Assembly (NCBI GenBank): GCA_036365515.1
Contig: CM070877.1
Span: forward strand, 70,740,022-70,804,021
Reading direction: 5' to 3'
Length of the DNA stretch: 64,000 nucleotides
Source: Torymus aiolomorphi
Taxonomy: Eukaryota > Arthropoda > Insecta > Hymenoptera > Torymidae
Part shown: positions 46,001-57,698 of the stretch, piece after piece
Position numbering within the stretch: position 1 is the first letter of the stretch
Layout: every line of letters begins with the position of its first letter
The notes under the pieces: model-generated
What the model saw: only the letters and a program-made list of their open reading frames with translations
Told to the model about the DNA's origin: nothing
The model's database searches: none
Made by a program: the position numbers and the translations under genes

Positions 46001-49000
46001 TTATCGCCACAATCCATAAGCAACAATAAAATCGGGGAAAAAACCAAAAGCAACTAAAATAGAATTTTTTTCCCCATCCACGCCTACATAACCGATTATT
46101 TCGGTGCGTTCCGGGAAATCAATTTGGTCGCTAATTTTCTTCTGGTATAGTTTTATCGCCAAAATCCATAAGCAACAATAAAATCGGGGAAAAAACCAAA
46201 AGCAACAAAAATAGAATTTTTTTTCCACTTCCACCCCTATATAATCGTCTATTTGGGGGTGTTCCGGGGATTCAATTTGGACGCTAATTTTTTGTCTGGT
46301 GCAATTTTATCGCCACAATCCATAAGCAACAATAAAATAGGGGAAGAACTGGAGGCAAAGAAAATAGATTTTTATGTTCCACTTCCACCGCTATATAACC
46401 GATTATTTGCGGGTGTCCCTTCGATTCCATTTGGTCGCTAATTTTTTTCTGGTACAGTTTTATTGCCAGAATCCATAAGCGACAATAAAATCGGGGAAGA
46501 AACCAAAAGCAACGAAAATAGATTTTTTTTCCATTTCCGCCCCTATATAACCGACTATTTGGGGGTGTCCAGGGGATTGAATTTGGTCGCCAATTTTTTT
46601 CTGGTACAGTTATATCGCCCAAATCCATAACCAACTATAAAATCGGGGAAAAAACCGGAGACAATGAAAATAGATTTTTTTTTTCAACTTCCACCACTAT
46701 ATAATCGATTTCTTGCGGGTGGGACATCGATTCAATTTGGTCGCCAATTTTTTGCTGGTACAGTTTTATTGATAGAATCCATAAGTAACAATAAAATCGG
46801 GGAAAAAACCAAAGCAACGAAAATAGAATTTTTTTCCCCATCCACGCCTACATAACCGATTATTTCGGTGCGTTCCGGGAAATCAATTTGGTCGTCAATT
46901 TTTTTCTGGTACAGTTTTATCGCCAAAATCCATAAGCAACAATAAAATCGGGGAAAAAACCAAAAGCAACAAAAATAGAATTTTTTTTCCACTTCCACCC
47001 CTATATAATCGTCTATTTGGGGGTGTTCCGGGGATTCAATTTGGACGCTAATTTTTTTCTGGTACAATTTTATCGCCACAATCCATAAGCAACAATAAAA
47101 TAGGGGAAAAACTGGAGGCAAAGAAAATAGATTTTTATGTTCCACTTCCACCGCTATATAACCGATTATTTGCGGGTGTCCCTTCGATTCCATTTGGTCG
47201 CTAATTTTTTTCTGGTACAGTTTTATTGCCAGAATACATAAGCAACAATAAAATCGGGGAGAAAACCAAAAGCAACGAAAATAGAATTTCTTTTCCATTT
47301 CCGCCCCTATATAACCGACTATTTGGGGGTGTCCAGGGGATTGAATTTGGTCGCCAATTTTTTTCTGGTACAGTTTTATCGCCCAAATCCATAAGCAATA
47401 ATAAAATCTGGGAAGAAATCAAAAGCAACGAAAATAGAATTTTTTTCCCACTTCCAGTCCTATATAATCGATTATTTGCGGGTGTCCCGGTGATTCAATT
47501 TGGTAGCCAATTTTTTTCTGGTACGGTTTTATTGCCAGAATCCATAAACGACAATAAAATCGGGGAAGAAATCAAAAGCAACGAAATTAGAATTTTTTTC
47601 CTCTTCCACGCTTATATAATCGATAATTTGGGGGTGTTCCGGGGATTCAATTTGGTCGCCAATTTTCTTCTCGTACAACTTTATTGCGAGAATCCATAAG
47701 CAACAATCAAATCAGGGAAGAAACCAAAAGCAACGAAAATAGCATATTTTTTCCACTTCCACCGCTAAATAATCGACAATTTGGTGGTGTTCCGCGGATT
47801 CAAATTGGTCGCCAATTTTTCTGAGGTAGAGTTTTATCGCCGGAATTCTTAAGAAATAATAAAATCGGAGAAAAAACCGAAAGCAACGAAAATAGAATTT
47901 CTTTTTCCACTTCCACCCCTATATAGTGGATTATTTGGGGGTGTTCCGGGGATTCAATTTGGTCGCTAATTTTTTTCTGGTACAGTTTTATCGCCAAAAT
48001 CCATATGCAACAATAAAATCGGGAAAAACCCAAGAGCAACGAAAATAGAATTTTTGTCCTCTACCACCCCTATACATATAATCGACTATTTGGCGGTGTT
48101 CCGGGGATTCAATTTGGTCGCCAATTTTCTTCTGGTACAGTTTTATCTCCACAATCCATAAGCAACAATAAAATCGGGGAAAAAACCAAAAGTAACGAAA
48201 ATAGAATTTTTTTCCCCATCCACGCCTACATAACCGATTATTTCGGTGCGTTCCGGGAATTCAATTTGGTCGTCAATTTTTTTCTGGTACAGTTTTATCG
48301 CCAAAACCCATAAGCAACAATAAAATCGGGGAAAAAACCAAAAGCAACGAAAATAGAATTTTTTTCCACTTCCACCCCTATATAATTGACTATTTGGGGG
48401 TGTTCTGGGAATGCAATATGGACGCTAATTTTTTTCTGGTACAATTTTATCGCCACAATCCATAAGCTACAATAAAATAGGGGAAGAACCGGAGGCAAAG
48501 AAAATAGATTTTTATTTTCCACTTCCACCGCTATATAATCGATTTCTTGCGGGTGTGCCATCGATTCAATGTGGTCGCCAATTTTTTGCTGGTACAGTTT
48601 TATTGACAGAATCCATAAGCAACAACAAAATCGAGGAAGAAACCAAAAGCAACGAAAATAGAATTTTTTTCCATTTCCGCCCCTATATAATCGACTATTT
48701 TGGGGTATCCAGGGGATTGAATTTGGTCGCCAATTTTTTTCTGGTACAGTTTTATCGCCCAAATCCATAAGCAACTATAAAATCGGGGAAAAAACCGGAG
48801 ACAATGAAAATAGATTTTTTTTTCAACTTCCACCACTATATAATCGATTTCTTGCGGGTGTGCCATCGATTCAATTTGGTCACCAATTTTTTGCTGGTAC
48901 AGTTTTATCGCCACAATCCATAAGCAACAATAAAATCGGGGAAAAAACCAAAGCAACGAAAATAGAATTTTTTTCCCCATCCACGCCTACATAACCGATT

Positions 49001-52000
49001 ATTTCGGTGCGTTCCGGGAAATCAATTTGGTCGTCAATTTTTTTCTGGTACAGTTTTATCGCCAAAATCCATAAGCAACAATAAAATCGGGGAAAAAACC
49101 AAAAGCAACAAAAATAGAATTTTTTTTCCACTTCCACCCCTATATAATCGTCTATTTGGGGGTGTTCCGGGGATTCAATTTGGACGCTAATTTTTTTCTG
49201 GTACAATTTTATCGCCACAATCCATAAGCAACAATAAAATAGGGGAAAAACTGGAGGCAAAGAAAATAGATTTTTATGTTCCACTTCCACCGCTATATAA
49301 CCGATTATTTGCCGGTGTCCCTTCGATTCCATTTGGTCGCTAATTTTTTTCTGGTACAGTTTTATTGCCAGAATACATAAGCAACAATAAAATCGGGGAG
49401 AAAACCAAAAGCAACGAAAATAGAATTTCTTTTCCATTTCCGCCCCTATATAACCGACTATTTGGGGGTGTCCAGGGGATTGAATTTGGTCGCCAATTTT
49501 TTTCTGGTACAGTTTTATCGCCCAAATCCATAAGCAATAATAAAATCTGGGAAGAAATCAAAAGCAACGAAAATAGAATTTTTTTTCCACTTCCAGTCCT
49601 ATATAATCGATTATTTGCGGGTGTCCCGGTGATTCAATTTGGTAGCCAATTTTTTTCTGGTACGGTTTTATTGCCAGAATCCATAAACGACAATAAAATC
49701 GGGGAAGAAATCAAAAGCAACGAAATTAGAATTTTTTTCCTCTTCCACGCTTATATAATCGATAATTTGGGGGTGTTCCGGGGATTCAATTTGGTCGCCA
49801 ATTTTCTTCTCGTACAACTTTATTGCGAGAATCCATAAGCAACAATAAAATCGGGGAAGAAACCAAAAGCAACGAAAATAGCATTTTTTTTCCACTTCCA
49901 CCGCTATATAATCGACTATTTGGTGGTGTTCCGGGGATTCAAATTGGTCGCCAATTTTTCTGAGGTAGAGTTTTATCGCCGGAATTCTTAAGAAATAATA
50001 AAATCGGAGAAAAAACCGAAAGCAACGAAAATAGAATTTCTTTTTCCACTTCCACCCCTATATAGTGGATTATTTGGGGGTGTTCCGAGGATTCAATTTG
50101 GTCGCTAATTTTTTTCTGGTACAGTTTTATCGCCAAAATCCATATGCAACAATAAAATCGGGAAAAACCCAAGAGCAACGAAAATAGAATTTTTGTCCTC
50201 TACCACCCCTATACATATAATCGACTATTTGGCGGTATTCCGGGGATTCAATTTGGTCGCCAATTTTCTTCTGGTACAGTTTTATCTCCACAATCCATAA
50301 GCAACAATAAAATCGGGGAAAAAACCAAAAGTAACGAAAATAGAATTTTTTTCCCCATCCACGCCTACATAACCGATTATTTCGGTGCGTTCCGGGAATT
50401 CAATTTGGTCGTCAATTTTTTTCTGGTACAGTTTTATCGCCAAAACCCATAAGCAACAATAAAATCGGGGAAAAAACCAAAAGCAACGAAAATAGAATTT
50501 TTTTCCACTTCCACCCCTATATAATTGACTATTTGGGGGTGTTCCGGGGATTCAATATGGACGCTAATTTTTTTCTGGTACAATTTTATCGCCACAATCC
50601 ATAAGCTACAATAAAATAGGGGAAGAACCGGAGGCAAAGAAAATAGATTTTTATTTTCCACTTCCACCGCTATATAATCGATTTCTTGCGGGTGTGCCAT
50701 CGATTCAATGTGGTCGCCAATTTTTTGCTGGTACAGTTTTATTGACAGAATCCATAAGCAACAACAAAATCGAGGAAGAAACCAAAAGCAACGAAAATAG
50801 AATTTTTTTCCATTTCCGCCCCTATATATTCGACTATTTTGGGGTATCCAGGGGATTTAATTTGGTCGCCAATTGTTTCTGGTACAGTTTTATCGCCCAA
50901 ATCCATAAGCAACTATAAAATCGGGGAAAAAACCGGAGACAATGAAAATAGATTTTTTTTTCAACTTCCACCACTATATAATCGATTTCTTGCGGGTGTG
51001 CCATCGATTCAATTTGGTCACCAATTTTTTGCTGGTACAGTTTTATCGCCACAATCCATAAGCAACAATAAAATCGGGGAAAAAACCAAAAGCAACCAAA
51101 ATAGAATTTTTTTCCTCATCCACGCTTATATAATCGATAATTTGGGGGTGTTCCGGGGATTCAATTTGGTCGCCAATTTTATTCTGGTACAACTTTATTG
51201 CGAGAATCCATAAGCAACAATAAAATCGGAGAAAAAACCGAAAGCAACGAAAATAGAATTTTTTTTTTCCACTTCCACCCGTATATAGTGGATTATTTGG
51301 GGGTGTTCCGGGGATTCAATTTGGTCGCTAATTTTTTTCTGGTACAGTTTTATCGCCAAAATCCATATGCAACAATAAAATCGGGAAAAACTCAAGAGCA
51401 ACGAAAATAGAATTTTTGTCCTCTACCACCCCTATACATATAATCGACCATTTGGCGGTGTTCCGGGGATTCAATTTGGTCGCTAATTTTCTTCTGGTAC
51501 AATTTTATCGCCAAAATCCATAAGTAACAATAAAATCGGGGAAAAAACCAAAAGCAACGAAAATAGAATTTTGTTTCCACTTCCACCCCTATGTAATCGA
51601 CTATTTGGGGGTGTTCCGGGGATTCAATTTGGTCGCCAATTTTTCTCTGGTACAGTTTTATTGCCAGAATCCACAGGCAACAATAAAATCGGGGAAGAAA
51701 CCAAAAGCAACGAAAATAGAATTTTTTTTCCACTTCCACCGCTATATAATCGACTATTTGTGGGTGTCCCTGGGATTCAATTTGGTCGCCAATTTTCTTC
51801 TGGTACAATTTTATCGCCACAATCCATAAGCTACAATAAAATAGGGGAAGAACCGGAGGTAAAGAAAATTGATTTTTACTTTCCACTTCCACCGCTATAT
51901 AATCGATTTCTTGCGGGTGTGCCATCGATTCAATGTGGTCGCCAATTTTTTGCTGGTACAGTTTTATTGACAGAATCCATAAGCAACAACAAAATCGGGG

Positions 52001-55000
52001 AAGAAACCAAAAGCAACCAAAATAGAATTTTTTTCCATTTCCGCCCCTATATAATCGACTATTTTGGGGTGTCCAGGGGATTGAATTTGGTCGCCAATTT
52101 TTTTCTGGTACAGTTTTATCGCCCAAATCCATAACCAACTATAAAATCGGGGAAAAAACCGAAGACAATGAAAATAGATTTTTTTTTTCAACTTCCACCA
52201 CTATATAATCGATTTCTTGCGGGTGTGCCATCGATTCAATTTGGTCGCCAATTTTTTGCTGGTACAGTTTTATTGATAGAATCCATAAGTAACAACAAAA
52301 TCGGGGAAGAAACCAAAAGCAACGAAAATAGAATTTTTTTCCACTTTCGCCCCTATATAACCAACTATTTGGTGGTATCCCTTCGATTCAATTTGGTCGC
52401 CAATTTTTTCCTGGTACAGCTTTCTTGCCAGAATCCATAAGCAACAATAAAATCGGGGAAGGAAGCAAAAGCAACGTAAATAGAATTTCTTTTCCACTTC
52501 CGCCCCTATATAAGCGATTATTTGGGGGTGTCGAGGAAATTCCATGTGGTCGCCAATTTTTTTCTGGTATAGTTTTATCGACAAAATCCATAAGCAACAA
52601 TAAAATCGGGGAAAAAACCAAAAGCAACAAAAATAGAATTTTTTTTCCACTTCCACCCCTATATAATCGTCTATTTGGGGGTGTTCCGGGGATTCAATTT
52701 GGACGCTAATTTTTTGTCTGGTACAATTTTATCGCCACAATCCATAAGCAACAATAAAATAGGGGAAGAACTGGAGGCAAAGAAAATAGATTTTTATGTT
52801 CCACTTCCACCGCTATATAACCGATTATTTGCGGGTGTCCCTTCGATTCCATTTGGTCGCTAATTTTTTTCTGGTACAGTTTTATTGCCAGAATCCATAA
52901 GCGACAATAAAATCGGGGAAGAAACCAAAAGCAACGAAAATAGATTTTTTTTCCATTTCCGCCCCTATATAACCGACTATTTGGGGGTGTCCCGGGGATT
53001 GAATTTGGTCGCCAATTTTTTTCTGGTACAGTTTTATCGCCCAAATCTATAAGCAATAATAAAATCTGGGATGAAATCAAAAGCAACGAAAATAGAATTT
53101 TTTTTCCACTTCCAGTCCTATATAATCGATTATTTGCGGTTGTCCCGGTGATTCAATTTGGTAGCAAATTTTTTTCTGGTACGGTTTTATTGCCAGAATC
53201 CATAAGCAACAATAAAATCGGGGATGAAACCAAAAGCAACGAAAATAGAATTTTTTTTCCACTTCCGCGCCTATATAACCGACTATTTGGTGGTGTCCCT
53301 TCGATTCAATTTGGTCGCCAATTTTTTCTTAGTACAGCTTTATTGCCAGAATCCATAGGCAACAATAAAATCGGGGAAGGAAGCAAAAGTAACGTAAATA
53401 GAATTTCTTTTCCACTTCCGCCCCTATATAAGCGACTATTTGGGGGTGTCGAGGAAATTCCTTTTGGTCGCCAATTTTTTTCTGGTACAGTTCTATTGCG
53501 AAAATCCAGAAGCAACAATAAAATCGGGGAAAAAACCAAAAGCAACGAAAATAGAATTTCTTTTCCACTTCCATCCCTATATAATCGACTATTTTGGGTG
53601 TGTTCCGGCGATTTAATTTGGTCGCCAATTTTTTCCTGGTACAGCTTTATTGCCAGAATCCATAAGCAACAATAAAATCGGGGAAGGAAGCAAAAGCAAC
53701 GTAAATAGAATTTCTTTTCCATTCCGCCCCTATATAAGCGACTATTTGGGGGTGTCGAGAAAATTCAATTTGGTCGCTAATTGTTTTCGGGTACAGTTTT
53801 ATCGCCAAAATCCATAAGCAACAATAAAATTGGGAAAAAAACCAAGAGCAACGAAAATGGAATTTTTGTCCTTTTCCACCCCTATACAATCGATTATTTG
53901 GGGGTGTTCCAGGGATTCAAATTGGTTGCCAATTTTTTTCTGGTACAGTTTTATTGCCAGAATACATAAGCAACAATAAAATCGGGGAAAAAACCAAAAG
54001 CAACGAAAATAGAATTTCTTTTCCACTTCCATCTTTATATAATCGACTATTTTGGGTGTGTTCCGGCGATTTAATTTGGTCGCCAATTTTTTTCTGGTAC
54101 AATTTTATCGCCAGCATCCATAAGCAACATTAAAATCGGGAAAAAAACCGGAGGTAAAGAAAATAGAATTTTATTTTCCACTTCCACTGCTATATAACCG
54201 ATTATTTGCGGGTGTCCCTTCGGTTCCATTTGGTCGCTAATTTTTTTCTGGTACAGTTTTATTGCCAGAATCCATAAGCGACAATAAAATCGGGGAAGAA
54301 ACCAAAAGCAACGAAAATAGATTTTTTTTCCATTTCCGCCCCTATATAACCGACTATTTGGGGGTGTCCCGGGGATTGAATTTGGTCGCCAATTTTTTTC
54401 TGGTACAGTTTTATCGCCCAAATCCATAAGCAATAATAAAATCTGGGAAGAAATCAAAAGCAACGAAAATAGAATTTTTTTTCCACTTCCAGTCCTATAT
54501 AATCGATTATTTGCGGGTGTCCCGGTGATTCAATTTGGTAGCCAATTTTTTTCTGGTACAGTTTTATTGGCAGAATCCATAAGCGACAATAAAATCGGGG
54601 AAGAAACCAAAAGCAACGAAAATAGATTTTTTTTCCATTTCCGCCCCTATATAACCGACTATTTGGGGGTGTCCCGGGGATTGAATTTGGTCGCCAATTT
54701 TTTTCTGGTACAGTTTTATCGCCCAAATCCATAAGCAATAATAAAATCTGGGAAGAAATCAAAAGCAACGAAAATAGAATTTTTTTTCCACTTCCAGTCC
54801 TATATTATCGATTATTTGCGGGTGTCCCGGTGATTCAATTTGGTAGCCAATTTTTTTCTGGTACGGTTTTATTGCCAGAATCCATAAGCAACAATAAAAT
54901 CGGGGAAGAAACCAAAAGCAACGAAAATAGAATTTTTTTTCCACTTCCGCGCCTATATAACCGACTATTTGGTGGTGTCCCTTCGATTCAATTTGGTCGC

Positions 55001-55742
55001 CAATTTTTTTCTGGTACAGTTTTTTTTGCCAGAGGCCATAAGCGACAATAAAATCGGGGACGAAACCAAACGCAATGAAAGTAGAATTTTTTTTCGACGT
55101 CCCCCCCTGTATAACCGACTTTTTGGGGGTGTCCCGGGGGTTCAATTTGATTGCCAATTTTTTTCTGGTACAGTTTTATTGCGAGAATCCATAAGCAACA
55201 ATAAAATCGGGGAAGAAACCAAAAGCGACGAAAACGGCATTTTTTTCCGCTTCCACCGCTATATAATCGACTATTTGGGGGTGTTCCGGGGATTCAATTT
55301 GGTCGCTAATTGTTTTCGGGTACAGTTTTATCGTCAAAATCCATAAGCAACAATAAAATCGGGAAAAAAACCAAGAGCAACGAAAATGGAATTTTTGTCC
55401 TTTTCCACCCCTATACAATCGATTATTTGGGGGTGTTCCGGGGATTCAATTTGGTCGTCAATTTTTTTCTGGTACAGTTTTATCGCCAGAATCCATAAGC
55501 AATAATAAAATCGGGAAAAAAACCGGGGGCAAAGGAAATACAGTTTTTTTTCCACTTCCACCACTATATAGTCTATTATTTGCGGGTGTCCCGGGAATTC
55601 AATTTGGTCTCCAATTTTTTTCTTGTACATTTTTATCGCCACAATCCATGAGCAATAATAAAATCGACGAAGAAACCAAAAGCAACGAAAATAGAATTTT
55701 TTTTCTAATTCCGCCCCTATATAACCGATTATTAGGGGGTCT
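40056..55742. repeat. 153-bp satellite, main array (about 102 monomers)
   Basis: Head-to-tail monomers of about 153 bp, each with a T7-T9 run, a gccnctatataa block, gggggtgt, gattcaatttggtcgccaat, ttctggtacagttttat and caacaataaaatcgggg. Higher-order structure: 46.8-48.95 kb is repeated at 48.95-51.1 kb (offset 2139, 14 monomers) and 43.2-44.3 kb at 45.8-46.9 kb (offset 2600, 17 monomers). Offsets of 1684 (11 monomers), 3517 (23) and 5505 (36) also occur. The right end (53-55.7 kb) is more diverged and includes a two-monomer (305-bp) duplication. Many reading frames stay open because the unit is a multiple of three. These are not annotated as genes. Confidence 0.97.
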
Positions 55743-56880
55743 CCGCAGTATTTGTTATTAAATAATAAAAATATATAAAGTAATTATTTAATCACAAAGT
55801 AGAAAACATTACAGGGACGAATTAACTTATGATCAATTTAATAGCTTATAATTTTATCTTTGAATAACAAAATATAGAACTAATCCAAAAGGAAAAGGAA
55901 TAGAACCCATTCCTAAAATGTATGAAAAAAAAAGATAATAATAATTTGACTAATTTTATGCAAAATTAAACTGTATTTACCTACAAAAAAAAAAAGGAAA
56001 AAAATTGTTCATACTCATCAAAATTTATTAAAGAGTTTCAGAACAAAAAAAATTATTCAGGTAGCTACGTTCACATTGCTAAGATTAAATAGAATATATG
56101 TGTTTGGAATGATCAGTTCTGTCATATACTAACATGATCATCCTATATAAGACACACTATTCTGCACTGTATTGAGTATGTAAAACATTTTTCTACTCTA
56201 GTTCTAAAATGTACTTTTGAAATGGCTGAAAGTTTTCAAACAAAGGTAAAATACAACGATGCATAAAAGCAATAACAAGTCAAAATTTATCAATATCATT
56301 TCAATTATTCACTTCCTTTTTACGAAAAAAGCCTACACCATATATAATTGTATTTTTCTTTTGGAAATAATTATAATACGATTGTTAAAATAATTTTGTT
56401 ATGATAACATCAAAAGCCCTTTAATGTTATTCTACTTAAACAAAGAGAGGAAAGAAAAAATATATCTCTTGCCAAATATCTCAGCAGGGAGGGAAGTGAA
56501 TGATCACTTGAATCATTCCCTATATATTTCTCATCGTTTAGTTACTAAAAAAATTATTTAATAAGCACATTATTTCTATGCTTAATTAATGAATGACTAT
56601 TTTATGTAAATACAGCAAAACAAAAAAAATTATTACATATTACCGATAACGAAATAATTAAATTATCGAAATCTATATAAATCAGTAGGTTAAGTGCAAA
56701 ACTAGTATTAGGAAGAAAATAATTAATTTATTTTAAAATATGTAGACGATTAAAAAATTTATTTAAAATTATTAATTTTATATTGTTGGTTATTATTATT
56801 ATTAAATCTTTTGTAACGAAAAATCACTGATAACTCCAATTGATCATTCAATTACTTCACTTGTTGAATTCTACGACATT
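55743..56880. other. AT-rich DNA upstream of a Gypsy-like 3' end
   Basis: About 1.1 kb without ORFs. It may be the 3' untranslated internal part of the LTR element whose polypurine tract follows. Confidence 0.35.
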
Positions 56881-57258
56881 CAACAGTCTAAGGGGGGGAG
56901 GTGTTACGTCCAGAGACGTATCATTTAAACATTCATTAAATAAAACGTAAATCAGTGATTTTTCAAGACACAGAATAATGTATACGCAGCACTTCGTTCG
57001 TGCGACATCGAGTCACCGACCTCGTAAAATCAAGTTAAATGACGACTAAGCCCGAAAACACAGTGCCAATGTCAGCAGATAGGGAAGGGCTAAAATGAAG
57101 AACTTGCATTCCGACATCAAAATCCCCATGAGAACCGAGATAGGAGGATCAGGAAGAAAAATTAATAGGTCAAATCAACGTTTGACCAGACAACCTCAAA
57201 AATGCTGAAAGAGTCATTTGAAACTTAAACCTGATAACCACTAATTCAAAGTGAAACT
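56881..57258 (+). mobile_element. Gypsy-like polypurine tract and truncated LTR, copy 1
   Basis: caacagtctaagggggggagg followed by TGTTACGTCC at 56902 has the shape of a polypurine tract plus LTR start. The same arrangement with sequence similarity occurs at 62417-62437. The LTR-like DNA runs to 57258, where the R1-clade LINE is inserted. No protein-coding part is seen, so the Gypsy assignment rests on end structure only. Confidence 0.5.
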
Positions 57259-57282
57259 GACGAGTATTATTATTTTTTTTTT

Positions 57283-57698
57283 CGGAGGTACTAGGTGAAT
57301 CTTCCGTGGTCCCCGTCCTTGCTTACAGCATGGAGGGGGGCCCAATAAGACCATCACGAAGCGTAAGGCTCCGCGGTGTGAGGGATTTCTACCCCCTAAA
57401 CACCCAAAACCTTTCCCGCGGCGTTCACCGGAATCCGGCCCGAAACTGTTATACACATTACTTCGGACCGGTCGGTGTTTCTATGCCCTACGGCAATCTT
57501 ATATATCTTGTCTGGTCTGTCTATTTTTCGTCTTCTGTATCAGTTTTCAATGCAACCGTCAGTCTTTTTGCCTTGTAGTACGTGAGTCACGTAGCGTGCT
57601 ATGTCGTCCCAGTTTTGTTTGCTTGATAGCATCAGTGTCACGACGTTATCCGGTGTGATGTCACCTGTCTTCGTCTGTAGTCTGTGTCTCGCGACTAT
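57283..57698 (-). other. 3' UTR of the R1-clade LINE
   Basis: GC-rich noncoding stretch between the Cys/His finger and the poly-A tail. Confidence 0.6.

Noticed and set aside
38770..55742. Dozens of 60-248-codon ORFs in the satellite as real genes
   Set aside because: They are periodic every 51 residues, present on both strands, and broken by T-run changes; better explained by a stop-free multiple-of-three repeat.
38770..55742. CRISPR array
   Set aside because: Monomers are 153 bp head-to-tail with no unique spacers, and the genome is eukaryotic.
38770..55742. CENP-B box in the satellite monomer
   Set aside because: The complement has ttcgttg, but the required downstream A and CGGG positions are not matched.
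55743..56880. Degenerate Gypsy pol upstream of the polypurine tract
   Set aside because: No RT, RNase H or integrase motif could be read in any frame; left as unassigned AT-rich DNA.
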